64,000 nt of DNA from contig NC_062248.1 in assembly GCF_905475465.1 (NCBI RefSeq), positions 7,192,001 through 7,256,000 of the forward strand. Direction: 5' to 3'. Source of the stretch: Pieris napi. Taxonomy: Eukaryota; Arthropoda; Insecta; Lepidoptera; Pieridae. Under the pieces are notes generated by a model. It was given only the letters and a program-made list of their open reading frames with translations. It made no database searches and had not been told where the DNA came from. Of the stretch, positions 51,570-63,449 are shown piece after piece (within the stretch, counting starts at the first letter, position 1; every line of letters starts with the position of its first letter). The position numbers and the translations under genes were made by a program.

Positions 51570-53218
51570 CGCTTAGTGGTAGCGCGGATATGGTCGACCC
51601 GTTGAAAATATTTTGGGTTTTGACAAACAGCACATATTTAGGTATATATTTTTCATGCAGATTTTTGTATCAAGGTCGGACGGGTGCTAAGTGCACTTGT
51701 CGCGAGAAACCTCCACATAACATTAATCTGAAATGATGCTCTGTCGATTTTTATTTACTATGGTTCTTAAAAGGTTTTGATATTACGTGTTTATAGATTT
51801 ATGTTTGAAATTAATTCACTTGTAACAATAAATGCTATAAACTGTTTGCGAACCCCACATCTGATAGACGCTAAACACTTATTTTTTATTATGTTGACGT
51901 TCGTAAGTGTTCACCTTGTTACATATATAAATAGTGTGTTATTTATATTCGCTTTTACGATACTCACTATGCGATTTGTTAGAAGATCCCGTATTCCTTG
52001 CCTCTCTATTTGTGAACTGAGAAACTGAATAAATTAAGCATTATAAACAACTCCATGAAGGGAATGCTATTACGGTATTTTTATATTGGAAAACGGCCAT
52101 AATTTTTTGGATCATTTGATTATTATAATTTCTTAAATAAAGTTAATCTCTTAAATCTACGAAATCTCAAATAATTCGTCCGGATTTGAAAATTCTAGTA
52201 AGGATTAAAAGGTTAAAGGGTACCACGGCCTCAAACTTATGAATTCCTTATTAATTCTGTTTATTAAAAGATTGTCTTATACTCTGAGATATAAGTTTAA
52301 TATATTTTGTCGAAAAGTAAACAAGTTTCCCGCTGACAAATCTTCTTCTGACTTACAAATTAGCTTACGTTAAATGTCTCACGTTATATTAATATCAGCC
52401 GAAATCACCCTGAGAAAATCCTTTGTTGCAAAGCAACTTTTCACATTATGTATGATGGTTTTCCCTGTATATAATAAATTGCAGCTATTAGGGTTTAATG
52501 TTCTACACAACTGCCAAAAGTATTGTAATGCATGACGTATAGAAACGCATACTTGCCAATTTTGCGTGTTTAAACAATATCTTTGTGTGACTTAATTTTC
52601 TACTTGAGCCGCATATTTAGTATTCTGAAGTAGGTAAGCTTAACTTTAAAATATAACTTTGAAGGCAAAAAATAGTTTTTAATTTAAAGCGAAAAGCTTT
52701 GTAATATTTAAGAAGAAATCTTTCCTTTATTTTGAAGATACGTCAATAGGTTTTATGCTCGCGATCTACAGGGATTTGAGTAGCTAATAACCTTTGAGTA
52801 ATTGCAGTGTTTATTACGGGATTTTACTGTTCACTGTAGCCGTAAAATGGATGAGACTTCGAACATAATGTGGCCTTTAGGAACAACCAATAAACTTTTA
52901 GTCGGGATTTAAGACTAGAATTTGGAATGTAGGACGAACAACACACGCAATAAATTGTGGCCGCTGTAAGTCTATAAAATATTGGTTACTAGCTCATGCC
53001 ATTAACAAATTTAAGAATAAAGTTCATACCCAATATGGTGATTACTATTAAAAAATCTTTTGAGATATAATTTATCATATTTTTAACAAAATTTTATTGT
53101 TTTTTAAAAGTTTTTAAAACCATTTACGCGTGATCTGTCCCGAATGACATTGCTACGTTACACATCCTTTGGTGAAACTATAGTGCACCATGTCCTTTTT
53201 TGTATCCATTTTAGGCAG
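51570..53218. other. Anonymous DNA, no gene recognised
   Basis: No supported frame or repeat. Confidence 0.4.
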
Positions 53219-53463
53219 CCTACGCACTGGCGACCATAGACGCGGCCAGGCCGCCGCGACCATGGTCGCTGGTGCGTAGGCAAGCGCGACATGCGGACAT
53301 CAAATGTGAAAATCGCGTCGCATCAAATTAGACGCCGCGGCCAACGGTGGCCGCTGGTCGCTGGCCGCTAAGTGCGTAGGGGCTATAGCGATGGCCATAT
53401 AAAGTCCAGAATTCACTGGCCGCCGCGGCCAGGTCGCGGCGACCATGGTCGCCAGTGCGTAGG
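53219..53463. mobile_element. 245-bp CpG-rich MITE
   Basis: CCTACGCACTGGCGACCAT (53219-53237) is exactly inverted at 53445-53463. CAG stands outside both ends (53216-53218, 53464-53466) and may be a 3-bp target duplication. The interior is very CG-rich, with repeated CCGCGGCCA words and the palindrome GCGACCATGGTCGC twice. It has no transposase. The superfamily cannot be assigned from this alone. Confidence 0.85.
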
Positions 53464-53504
53464 CAGCCTTACTGCTATATTTAGTTTTAGGCAATCAACT
53501 TTCT

Positions 53505-53640
53505 GTGGCTGACACGTCGTTCACTTTATTCTATGACATGTCGGTTTCCTATAGATATTGTCTTTTCCGTATGAGAAAATGTTACGCACAAAGAAAAACG
53601 AGTCTCAAAGAAATCCGGGGCCTAAACGTCCAATCTCAGT
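53505..53640 (-). repeat. Highly decayed SINE copy
   Basis: Plus-strand words 'ctgacacgtcgttcac', 'gacatgtcggtttcc' and 'gcacaaagaaaaacgag' line up in order with the 14.1-kb SINE. Identity is low and the tRNA head is lost. Confidence 0.45.
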
Positions 53641-54017
53641 GTTAAGAATTATAAGGTTAAGGTTAGTCATTAATGTTGATTTGTTATTATGCTAACTAAC
53701 GCGTAACTTTGGCTTCTTTGGTAATTCTCCAAAAAGCGTTTAGCCGTATTTTTTAAAGATAATTATCAGATAGTGGGATTACCTCTTCATCATGCAAATT
53801 TTGCATACGAAACACAAAGTTACACATATTACAAACTGAAATGCAAAGTAGCTATTCAATTAAAACATGTTACATTGTTGGGATTCGTGATTCTACATCT
53901 ATTCGTAAGAACGTCTCATGTAAAAACTTTGTGTTACTTGCAGTCGTCAGAACTTTAATATAAGGTTTGTAACGGGATCTCGTACTCATCTTTTTGTCAC
54001 AAGATACTAAATACTTA

Positions 54018-55909
54018 TAGCCCAGTCATTTTAGGGGTTTCACCTCGGAATGAAAGATAATAAGCTACAAATTGGTATAGACCTTTGTTTTGTTGTTCTA
54101 AATGTTGTCTCAAAAGTCACAAATGATACCGTGTCCGCGTCTTAAGATATTGAAGGTCAAAGGTCATAAAAATGGGTTTTTCGTGAATATCTCGCTTTCT
54201 ATTGCTTAAATGATATTTGTACTTATTATAAAAGTTGGAGAGTATAAAATTCATGTTTTTTTTAATACGGTCAACCGTTTTTGAGGTAGAGCGCGAAGAG
54301 TGCGCAGCGCACAGTCATATATGGTCCTATGCAAGGTCAAGCGTGAGTTACGGTTATCAGTACGTTATATCAAGTCTATTATTTATTAAATTATTATAAT
54401 TATTAAACAATGGCCATTATTTATGTACTAATTTTTAATTGTTGATATTTTATTAAAATCAGTAACTTAATTATTTATATTTAACTATTCAACTATAGTA
54501 TATTATTAATTCTGGAATATATATTTTCAGTTAAAAAGACAATAAGGGGATATATTTTATGCATATCTTTATTTATCATTAAATATGCCATACTATACAT
54601 TTGTTGAAATGTCAGTTTAAATATCATAAGAATTTTTATTGGTTTTAATTATAATAAAATTGTGAATAGAAGCTAGTTATTTTCATCTTCTTCGTCGTCT
54701 TCTTCTTGTTGTCGCTCGAAAACGTTCAATTCATTGTCATCATCCTCATTATCGGTCATATTCATCTCCAAACCCTCCAGAATTTCAGGATCGTATGCGT
54801 TTTCTTCATCGGGATTACTTGGATATTGTGCAGCGTTCAGGCAAGCTTGTCCATTGCACTGGCCACAAGCTAAAGAACATAGTAGCCCTGATTTTCGGCA
54901 TCCACAGCGGGAACCACAACCATTTTTGCAATTGCAAAATATTATATTTAGTAGTTCGGTTGGTGCTGGAGGTAATAACGTTCTTATGGGCTCCAGGATT
55001 CCATTTTCAAGCATCCAGCCCCATTCTTGAGGTTCTAAGTCATTCCCTAACCACGTTTGAGTCTGGTGGTAGACGCGATTTATATGTTGATGAGCTGCTA
55101 CACTTGTTGGTGGAAGTGTTGTACAGGTTTATTTAGTTTCGTTAATTTAATGAATTGCGTGTAGCGAAAATGATCAATGTTGTCCTCAGATTTTAGAGCA
55201 TTATATAATGCCAACAAGATGCGCACTCCATTTTCAAATAATGTTTGTACCGGGCAGTTTTCTTGTTGAAATACTTCCACCAGTTTATCCAAATTGGGAA
55301 TTTTCTCAAATGCTTAATTTTAGTAACAGATTTTTTCCTTTTTTAGAAAACGTATGTAATGACGTTTTAACTAAAAATATATATTCCAGAATTAATAATA
55401 TACTATAGTTGAATAGTTAAACATAAATAATTAAGTTACTGATTTTAATAAAATATCAACAATTAAAAATTAGTACATAAATAATGGCCATTGTTTAATA
55501 ATTATAATAATTTAATAAATAATAGACTTGATATAACGTACTGATAACCGTAACTCACGCTTGATCTTGCATAGGACCATATATGACTGTGCGCTGCGCA
55601 CTCTTCGCGCTCTACCTCAAAAACGGTTGACCGTATTAAAAAAAACATGAAACGAAAATTGTAGAGAATTTTATACTCTACAACTTTTATAATAAGTACA
55701 AATATCATTTAAGCAATAGAAAGCGAGATATTCACGAAAAACCCATTTTTATGACCTTTGGCCTTCAATATCTTAAGACGCGGACACGGTATCATTTGTG
55801 ACTTTTGAGACAACATTTAGAACGACAAAACAAAGGTCTATACCAATTTGTAGCTTATTATCTTTCATTCCGAGGTTGACCCCTTTTTTTACCTAATATG
55901 ACTGGGCTA
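54018..55909 (-). mobile_element. 1.9-kb DNA transposon with about 520-bp inverted repeats
   Basis: Arms at 54018-54540 and about 55375-55909 are inverted copies of one another. Shared blocks include TAGCCCAGTCAT at the tips, CCTCGGAATGAAAGATAATA, GATACCGTGTCCGCGTCTTA, GTAGAGCGCGAAGAGTGCGC and GCATAGGACCATATATGACT (the last read on the minus strand). TTA flanks both tips (54015-54017 and 55910-55912), consistent with a 3-bp duplication. A roughly 830-bp centre carries the 3' end of a gene on the minus strand (54673-55318). The arms differ by small indels, for example near the tips, so the element is not brand new. Long arms plus a coding centre suggest a class II transposon reduced by internal deletion. 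The superfamily is not assigned. Confidence 0.8.
54673..55318 (-). pseudogene. CXC cysteine-rich C-terminus of a transposon protein, frameshifted
   Basis: On the minus strand the frame from 55318 reads through KIPNLDKLVEVFQQENCP and LLALYNALKSEDN to a stop near 55098. A second frame then carries NRVYHQTQTW, EPQEWGWMLENGILEP and a cysteine array. That array contains CNCKNGCGSRCGCRKSGL, LCSLACGQC and NGQACLN. The protein ends in an acidic Asp/Glu tail (stop at 54673). The break lies near 55105-55120, where bases are missing. The spaced cysteines resemble CXC (tesmin-type) zinc-binding modules. Proteins with this ending occur in many arthropod genomes in what I believe are transposon contexts (from memory). 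The N-terminal bulk, including any catalytic domain, is absent. Confidence 0.65.
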
Positions 55910-56209
55910 TTACAAGAATATTGCATTAAGCTTACCGTTTAAGTAAAATAGAGCACTCCAAGAAACTTGTCTGTTGTCGCAAAATTATTGTCTATGCTAA
56001 AAAACTTAATGCTGCAAAAACTTAAGTGATCTTAAATGAGAATTCACATTAGCAATAATTATATCATTTATATAACTTATTAAAAAACACATAATAATTA
56101 TAATTTATTGCCATAAATTAATTACAAAAAAAACATGGTCAAAAATTAATACTTATTCCTTTCAACACCAATTTCATACATTTTCTAGTCTTTTCATAAT
56201 AGTTTATTA

Positions 56210-56580
56210 AAGTTATACTTCTTTAGGCGCGTTATGAAAAATTGATGAGAGTGAAATTTTACGATGCGCGCGCACCGTCACACAAAATTAACAGAATGAA
56301 GTTAGTTCTAGGTGGCATGAAAACTATGTTCAAGTTGTATATTCTAGTATATTTGTATTTAGAACGCGTGTTTCGTAACAGTACAACTAAACGGTGTGAA
56401 TAAATATGATTTTGATGTTTTTATTAAATCAATTTCATATACGACGGTGATAGTATTTACTAATAATAATTTTATTGATTAATATTTATCGTTAATCACT
56501 ACTGCATTTTAGTTATTTTTTTCCATACGCCAAAGAAGTATAACTTCTAACGCGTGTACATAAGTACACTCTTTTTTTTA
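56210..56580 (+). mobile_element. Module shared with the 8.1-10.2-kb Helitron
   Basis: The left part (from AAGTTATACTTCTTTAGGCG at 56210) continues GTGAAATTTTACGATGCGCG, which is also found near 9940-9975 on the other strand. The right part (CGCCAAAGAAGTATAACTT, 56528-56546, then AACGCGTGTACATAAGTAC) matches 8218-8260 on the other strand. The two AAGTTATACTTCTTT words are inverted in both copies. Between them the two copies are unrelated: 300 bp here, 1.73 kb with captured exons there. Helitron tips were not found, so this copy is probably truncated. Confidence 0.55.
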
Positions 56581-56879
56581 AATAAAAAATGGACCTATTA
56601 CTTTCTTACCTATTCATATTAATTGTACAAAATCCATTTGTTCTATGACAACCTACAAAACATTGCTTCTAAAGCTTACGTAACATAAATAAAACATGGA
56701 TTTGTTTTGAAAAATGATAAATATGATATCGATGCGATCGGCTACGTTGCAGTAAGTGCAATGAGGTCGCACCTGGGTTGAGACAGATTGGCGACGCGGC
56801 GTCTCACTGGCCACAGATGAGACAATAACTCAATCTTACTCCAGCAATCGAAGTACTGATCACTTCTTTACCGTCGGGA

Positions 56880-57152
56880 AATACTTTTAATAATATGATT
56901 GGACAATTCACACCAATTGACTTAGTCCCACGCTAAGCTGGTGAAGCTTGTGTTATGGGTACTAGGCAACGGATATACAATATACATACAATATACATAT
57001 TATAGATAGACATATAAATACATATTTAAACACCCAAGACCTAAGCACAACACCAAATGCTCATCACATCGATGTTTGTCTCAGCCGGGGATCGAACCCG
57101 GGACCCATGGATTCGCAGTCAGGGGTACTAACCACTAGACCAATGAGCCGTC
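56880..57152 (-). repeat. tRNA-derived SINE with intact A and B boxes
   Basis: On the minus strand it begins GACGGCTCATTGGTCTAGTG, with A box TGGTCTAGTGGTTAGTA and B box GGTTCGATCCC (near 57083-57073). The body contains GAGCATTTGGTGTTGTGC and, further on, CACAAGCTTCACCAGC. The first 75 bases could fold partly like a tRNA, but the anticodon stem is mismatched, so it is not a working tRNA gene. It differs from the 14.1-kb SINE body. The far boundary is uncertain. Confidence 0.7.
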
Positions 57153-57500
57153 TACTTAAACCGTACTTGACAAAATAAATATAAAATAGAAGAAATAGAA
57201 ACTACTAGGATCGCATTAAAACATTATTTTTGGCTTAGTTTGAAATTAGTATTTTTTCTTGACCGTTCTTCTTGTTTTTATTTCGGACACAATGTCCGAT
57301 GGACTCGTATAAGGGATTATATTTACATAAAGCGATTTATTCGATCTTGACTTCGATGGTTTCAAGGACTTATTCAGGATCTCAAACTTATCTCCGGAAA
57401 CTTTTCATTTACGACAGATGAATTTTGATTGATATACAAGGTGGATAGTCATGATAAATTTTGTTTATTGCCTCTGTCCGACAAAGTTTATTTTATGTGC

Positions 57501-57545
<45 letters not shown>

Positions 57546-59321
57546 TGTTAAATTCTTTCCTATACATATTGGAACAAAAGCACTGGGATCCCTTATTTGT
57601 AACTAAATTAAATTATATAAACCGACCTAGTTTCAACGGACATGCATTCCGAATGGTGACGTTTGTTCCCAACCTTCGAACACTTTCATGACAGATTACG
57701 CTTTTCGATCAATTCGTGAACATTGCAAGTTTCGCAGCATTTCTCAAATCGACAGCCCCTTGGTAGGAATTACTAAATCTCTTGGGCCTTCTTTTATTCA
57801 TTACAAAGTAATCTTCGAAATCGGTAGACGCTCTCTGAGTTTATGAATATTTTTAATAAAATGTAGATTCTGCGCCTTATCATATCCTAGTCTTAATATT
57901 TTAAGTTTGCTTTATTGCGTCTTCCTTGCTGGAACGTTTAAATTTAAGAACCTTGGAACCCAGCTAGGCCTCATACTAAAGCGAGCTCCGAAACCCTGAA
58001 TGATCACCTGTCTCTCAGAGCAATAGAGGCTTGGAGTGAATCGTACACACTTACTTCCCGCGCCCACACTTTGTTTCTTCTAATAGCGACTGCGATATAC
58101 ATCCCGGAGATTTTGTATACAAGTTCTATCTAGTTCTCTCAATATCCGTAGCGCTGATTCTATCGTGTAGAACAAAATCTCATTTTGGGTATAATTTTTA
58201 GTTACCGAGTAAGAGTCTTGATATAAAATAAAGACGCCGTCAAGTTGAGTAATTTAAATGTGCATGGCTTGTTCTTAAAAGAAAATAGTTTAAGTCTAAA
58301 TCTGATTATTTTCATATGGATTCACAAAGCGATTTATCTTTGATAAACTTTTTTCTATTCATATAACCGACTGCAATAGCTCGTTTCAAAGGAATCTAGG
58401 GTAGCAAAGGGGTTTTGGTACGCAAAGTATGCGCCACCTTGAAATTGTTTATTTTTCTTTACCTTTTAAAGTATCAAAAAAGAGGTTTTATTAATTAATT
58501 CTTTTACATGGCGAACCCAATCGAGTCCATTGAGCTTTTTCTGATATATCGATTTAAAAGTTCTTTGCACGTTTCCTCCACATACTATTAGATAGGTATG
58601 ACATTTGTTACCTGTCATCATACTTTTTCAACTTATTTGCACAAAACAAATAACAAGCAGCCTGAGTTATATTTTTTAACGTTCTATATCAGTTTTATTT
58701 TAATTACTTCAAAACTAGTGTGGATTACCTACTGTCGAATTTAGTTGTGAAGCGGAGCTAAAGTTTGTGTTAATACTTACACTCTATTAATGAAGTCAAA
58801 TAAAAACGAATTATTAAAATTATTGTAAACTAGTTAGATATTTTCATAAACTAAACTAGACAAAGTTTTCTCGTTTAATTTTTTTAAAGTTTTTAAATTC
58901 CATGTGTCACTGTTGTCAGTTTCAAATTGAAGGCAATTTCTTTTTCGATATTTATTTTATACCTTACTAAACAAATATTTATAAGTAGTATAAAATAAAC
59001 TAATTAATATTTTGAGAAAAATAAATGATCTATTATAACAATGTTATTTTTAGGAAATTTAAGATTATACTAATTGATTCTGTGCCTCGCGCTTTTGATA
59101 TTATTAATTATGAAAAATAACAAGGCGAGCAAGAATTTTAAATAAAAATAAACCCTTGCAAATCAAAGTATGCGTAATTACCGGCAGATTTTTGTTTAGG
59201 AAATTAAAAAAGTAAGAATACACAACCGTATTCACCTTATAAATCATTGCATCTTATATTATGCATATCTTAGTCAGCCTGAGTTTTATACGCGCTAATA
59301 CAACCATAGTCAAAATCTTAA
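57153..59321. other. Anonymous DNA with a TA microsatellite
   Basis: No gene recognised. (TA)19 lies at 57504-57541. A somewhat GC-richer stretch at 57.95-58.15 kb shows no repeat or splice support. Confidence 0.45.
57504..57541. repeat. (TA)19 microsatellite
   Basis: Uninterrupted TA dinucleotides. The Tyr-Ile run of a short frame across it is an artefact. Confidence 0.95.
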
Positions 59322-59718
59322 TCTTAATATATATAAATCTCGTATATAATTATAAATTACGTGTCACGTTGTTTGTCCGCCATGGACTCCTAAACTACCG
59401 AACCGATATCAATCAAATTTGCACACCGTGTGAAGTTTGATCCAACTTAAAAGATAGGATTGCTTACATCTCAATTTATACCCGCAATAATATTTTATTG
59501 CAAAATATTTGTTTTTTATTTGATAGTCACAATTCTAACAGATGGCGCTGTGTTTTAAGTACCAACATTTCACATAAGCTACAATTTAATGGCATAACCA
59601 CCAAAAAAGCATGGTGGTCCCCATGGCTGGTGTTCTCCTACCGTTTCCCTTGAATAGTTTGCTACTATGTAATATAACAAAAACCTTAGCCACAGCAACG
59701 CTTGGCCGAGTCTACAAG
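59322..59718 (+). mobile_element. Non-autonomous Helitron (397 bp), mutated 3' tip
   Basis: It starts TCTTAATATATATAAATCTC after A and ends GCTTGGCCGAGTCTACAAG before T. The expected CTAG is CAAG here, two bases after a CTA, so the tip has mutated. A hairpin GCCAcAGCaacGCTTGGC lies just before it. Internal words 'gatggcgctgtgttttaag' and 'aaaagcatggtggtcccc' match a Helitron family I recognise in Lepidoptera. Confidence 0.75.
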
Positions 59719-60108
59719 TAAAGTATAAATTTTACTTCATATGATAGTTTAAACCAGTCTAAAGTTACTTAAGCTAATTTATCGTTGCATGCAACTGTAG
59801 CTTATTTATATCCACATTCAAACAAGCCTCTCGCTCTCTCAATTACCAACGCTTAAAGCCCGACCCTCAAATGAAAACTCTATGCAATTTCAATATAATT
59901 TTTCTTAGAAATAAAGCACTTGTATATGTTATTAATCGAACTGGCTGTGGGTGTAAATATTTAGGTTTGCTAGTGATTCGTCTATAATAATAATAATAAA
60001 TAATAATAAAGCCATTTATTCCAAAACTTGCTTATGTTTTACAATGTTGTTAGTACTTAATTGCTTAAATTTAAAATGGTTACTTATAATTACCGTTAGT
60101 ATTATTAT

Positions 60109-62930
60109 TTATGTACAAGGTTTGGATCCCTGTTGGGTAAAGGCCTCCTCCATCCTTTTCCATGACTCCCTGTCTCTGCCTATTTGTATCCAGTCGTTTC
60201 CTGCGACGTGTGTTATATCATCAGCCCACCGTCTTAATTGTCGACCAACATTTCTCTTCCCCATGGGTCCTTTCCATCGTGTGGTTTCAATGGTCCATCT
60301 TCTGTCTCGGTATCGTGAGATGTGTCCAGCCCATCTCCATTTGAGTAAGAGTGCGTGCCTGAGAGCATCAGTTAATTTGGTTTTTTGACGAATTTCTTCG
60401 CTCCTAATTTTGTGTATTCTCCTAATTTTCAGCATACTCCTTTCCATTGCTGTTTGGTTACTTTTAATTTTTTGTTTTATTTTATTTGTAAAGGTCCAAG
60501 TTTGGCAGCCATACAGCAAGCAAGGTAACAGGCATGTATCAAATATTGTCCTTTTCATGTGTGAGCTGTAATTGCCTTTTAAGATTTCTTTTAATGCCCA
60601 GAATTTCTTCCAAGTTGTGTTGATTCTCCTTGTCACTTCTTCTTCGTTATTTGAAGTTTTGAAGGAAATTTGTTTGCCCAAGTATATGTATTGCCTGACG
60701 TATTCTATATTATTACCTTTTATCACTATCTGGCGCTCCCGATTGTTCGTTAGTATCTTCGTTTTATTTACATTCATTTCAAGGCCGATTTTGGAACTTT
60801 CGCAGTCCAGTGATCTCATCATTTCGTCTAAGTCTTTTGCAGTCTCAGCAATAACAGCAATATCATCTGCGAACCTCAGATTGTTTAAGTATTGTCCGTT
60901 TATGTACACTCCGCTGTTCTTCCAGTCTAGTTTTTGGAAGATAGTTTCAAGGACTGCTATAAACAGCTTCGGGGAAAGAGGATCACCTTGTCTAACTCCG
61001 CGTTCTATGTTTATTTCGTCACCTCTAGTTTCTAATTTAACTCTGCTCGTGCTTTTTGTATAGATATATTTCAAAACATTGATGTATTTCTGGTTGATAT
61101 TTGAATATTGTAAAGCGTTCCAGATTGCACAGTGACTAATGCTATCAAAAGCTTTGCTATAGTCAATGAACGCCACATACAGAGGTCTATTGTATTCTCT
61201 GTATTTTTCTATGACTTGTTCTAATGTCTGTATGTGGTCCATTGTGCTGAAGCTTGATCTGAATCCTGCCTGTTCTTTTGGTTGCTGCTTATCAATATCG
61301 TCAGATATTCTCTTTAAGATTATGGATGAAAATAGTTTATAAATACTTGCCAGCAGACTTATGGGCCTGTAATTCCCTATATCTAAGGGATTTCCTTTCT
61401 TGAAGAGAAGGATTATATCCGATGTACACCACTGTTTTGGTACCTTTTCTTCATCTAGTATCTTATTGAACAATCGCGTAAAATGATATGTTAAAATGGG
61501 TGCTCCTATTTTAAGTGCCTCATTGCATATTCCGTCTGGTCCGGGACTCTTCTCGGCTTTCAGCTTTTTCATATGATCATAAACTTCGGAGTATTCAATT
61601 TGTCTGATGTGATCTGTCGTGTTCGTATGGGTTGTTTGCGATATGATTTCGGGGTTATTTTGTTTACTATATAAGTTTTTGTAGAAGTTAGTAGCGTGAT
61701 TTATTACATCTTTTCTGGATTTTGTTTTTAGTGAGTTATTTTCAAGTTTTTGAATCCAGGACTTGTGTGTAGTTAGTTCTTTGTATGCTTTTTTGGCACT
61801 TCTAAAATGTTTAATGTTCCTTGTAATAATCTCGTATCTGTGGTTGTTGTAGTCCTTACGGATTGATCTATTAGTCTCTTTGTATATTCTGCTTAGTTCT
61901 GTTTTCATATCTTTAGTTTTGTTCTTTGTGTGTAGTAGTTCCGTGCGCCTTTTTAAAAGTTCCATTGTGTCTTTTGAGAAGATATTGTGTTGGTGGGGAT
62001 ACATATTGGTTTTGTATTTTAAGCTCTCTGTTATGCCTTTTTCCAGGATATTGTAGTATGTTTGGATATCAATGCTGTCTGTTTTTATATTTTCTGTATG
62101 TTTTTGTAGATTTCCGATGTAGCACTTTATTTCTGTTTCTGTCTTGGGGATATTAGCTGGTGTTGTATAGGTTTTTCTGCTCTTTACTGGACTACTCAAA
62201 AGTAATGTTGCTCTCACTAATCTATGATCGGAAGAGAATTCAACTTTGTTAAGTACCTCAATATTAGTTATAAGTTTGTTGTGGGTTATCATAATAAAAT
62301 CTATTTCATTTTTAGTTTTGTGGTCGGGTGATAACCATGTCCATCTAGAGCTTGCTTTCTTTTTGAAAAATGAGTTCATTATGGATAGTTTGTATTGATG
62401 AGCATAAATTAAGAGCCGTTCCCCTCTATCATTCCGCACTCCGTAACCAAATTTTCCCATTACTGGATAGTAGTTTGTTTTTGGACATCCTATTTTCGCG
62501 TTGAAATCTCCCATGACAATGACCTTCCCTTCTGTCTTTGTGTGAGCAAATTCAATGTCTTTGTAAAAATTTTCAATTTCTTCTTCTGTTGATCTCTCTG
62601 TCGGTGCATATGCTTGGATTATTGAAAAAGAGAAGCAATCAAATTCATTTGTAGAAGTGCTACTCTTTCAGAGATTCCTATAAAGTTGATGATGTTATTT
62701 TTATACATTTTCTTGATAAGGAATCCCACTCCATATAGTCCTTTAGTTTCGCCAATATAGCAAAATATAAGGTCGCTGTGCTCTTCTATCTTACATCCCA
62801 TTCTTCGGACTTCTGCAAGGCCTATAATGTCCCAGTTAATATTTTTTAGAGCATTAGTCAATTCAAGGAATCGTTCTATTGATCCTAGCGATTTTACATT
62901 ATAATTGCAGATTTTGAGTGTTTGTTTCAT
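60109..62930 (-). pseudogene. LINE ORF2: endonuclease plus reverse transcriptase, one frameshift
   Basis: ATG at 62930 opens the endonuclease, with ICNYNVKSL (Asn) and GLAEVRRMG (catalytic Glu) near residues 7-50. Around 62630-62665 the frame shifts by one base. The second frame continues through QAYAPTERS to MGDFNAKIG at 62514 and remains open for 801 codons. In that segment SSDHRLV (about 94-100) completes the endonuclease. RT motifs follow: KSPGPDG (322-328), NYRPISLL (381-388), QAGFR (415-419), FIDYSKAFD (449-457), RQGDPLSP (508-515) and the catalytic FADD (548-551). The C-terminal part holds KWRWAGHISRYRDRRW and RRWADDI. The protein would nick DNA and copy its own RNA at the target. All catalytic residues seen are intact, and the single frameshift makes this copy inactive unless it is bypassed. 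Confidence 0.9.
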
Positions 62931-63071
62931 ACCATGATCTATTTCTCTATTTGGTGGAGGGTTGTAGTCTGATTCCCCACGATGACAAGTCGGATTGGGG
63001 AATGTTTTGTTTCTTTTATCTATTAGTTCTCGTCTGTTTAATGTTTTGTTCCGGTGGCTGATGGCAATATC

Positions 63072-63449
63072 CTATAGATTCTGAACGGTTGGCACATTGG
63101 CAGAAGGTAAGGAATTACTTCTATTCCTCATTATGTCGAATGCATTTAACCGAGCTGTTTTTGTTGACAGTTGTTGTTTGTGAGGGTGCTCTATTGCGTT
63201 AGGCGAGGTTGATGTTTCCCTTTTGCGTTTTTCGTTACCTGGTTTGCCCTGTTTAATAATTAGCTTGTCGTAGTTTATGTATGCGTAATTGCCCTTCTTC
63301 CTTTCCTCTTCCACTTTTGGTTGTAGTTTCTTTCTCATGTCCAATATTTCTTTCGGGTAGTCTTCAGATAAATACAAGTTTTTCAATTCGTCTATATATA
63401 GAATCAATTTTAGCCTATCTTTTCTAAGAATCATATAAATGTAACGCAA
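63072..63449 (-). CDS. LINE ORF1, C-terminal fragment
   Basis: About 125 residues containing LKNLYLSEDYPKEILDMRKK, EERKKGNYAYINYDK, NEKRKRETSTSP and NAFDIMRNRSNSLP. They match the C-terminal end of the accessory ORF1 protein that precedes ORF2 in this type of lepidopteran RTE element. The upstream coiled-coil and RNA-binding part is missing because the element is 5'-truncated. The first residues at 63449-63420 may not all be element-derived, and no true start codon is present. It stops 141 bp before ORF2. Confidence 0.7.
   Translation of the reverse strand: MRYIYMILRKDRLKLILYIDELKNLYLSEDYPKEILDMRKKLQPKVEEERKKGNYAYINYDKLIIKQGKPGNEKRKRETSTSPNAIEHPHKQQLSTKTARLNAFDIMRNRSNSLPSANVPTVQNL

Noticed and set aside
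52385..52430. SINE scrap ('atcaccctgagaaaatcc')
   Set aside because: Too short and too diverged to separate from chance.
53300..53494. Ala/Pro-rich frame on the minus strand
   Set aside because: It lies in the CpG-rich MITE, and its composition is explained by the element.
54734..55136. Plus-strand frames of 98 and 113 codons
   Set aside because: They are antisense to the CXC relic, which has the recognisable cysteine pattern.
57073..57152. tRNA gene
   Set aside because: A and B boxes are present but the anticodon stem is mismatched and a SINE body follows, so it is a SINE head.
57461..57691. Open frame with a run of alternating Tyr-Ile
   Set aside because: It is the translation of the (TA)19 microsatellite.
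60044..61063. Plus-strand frames of 114 and 163 codons
   Set aside because: They are antisense to the LINE reverse transcriptase.
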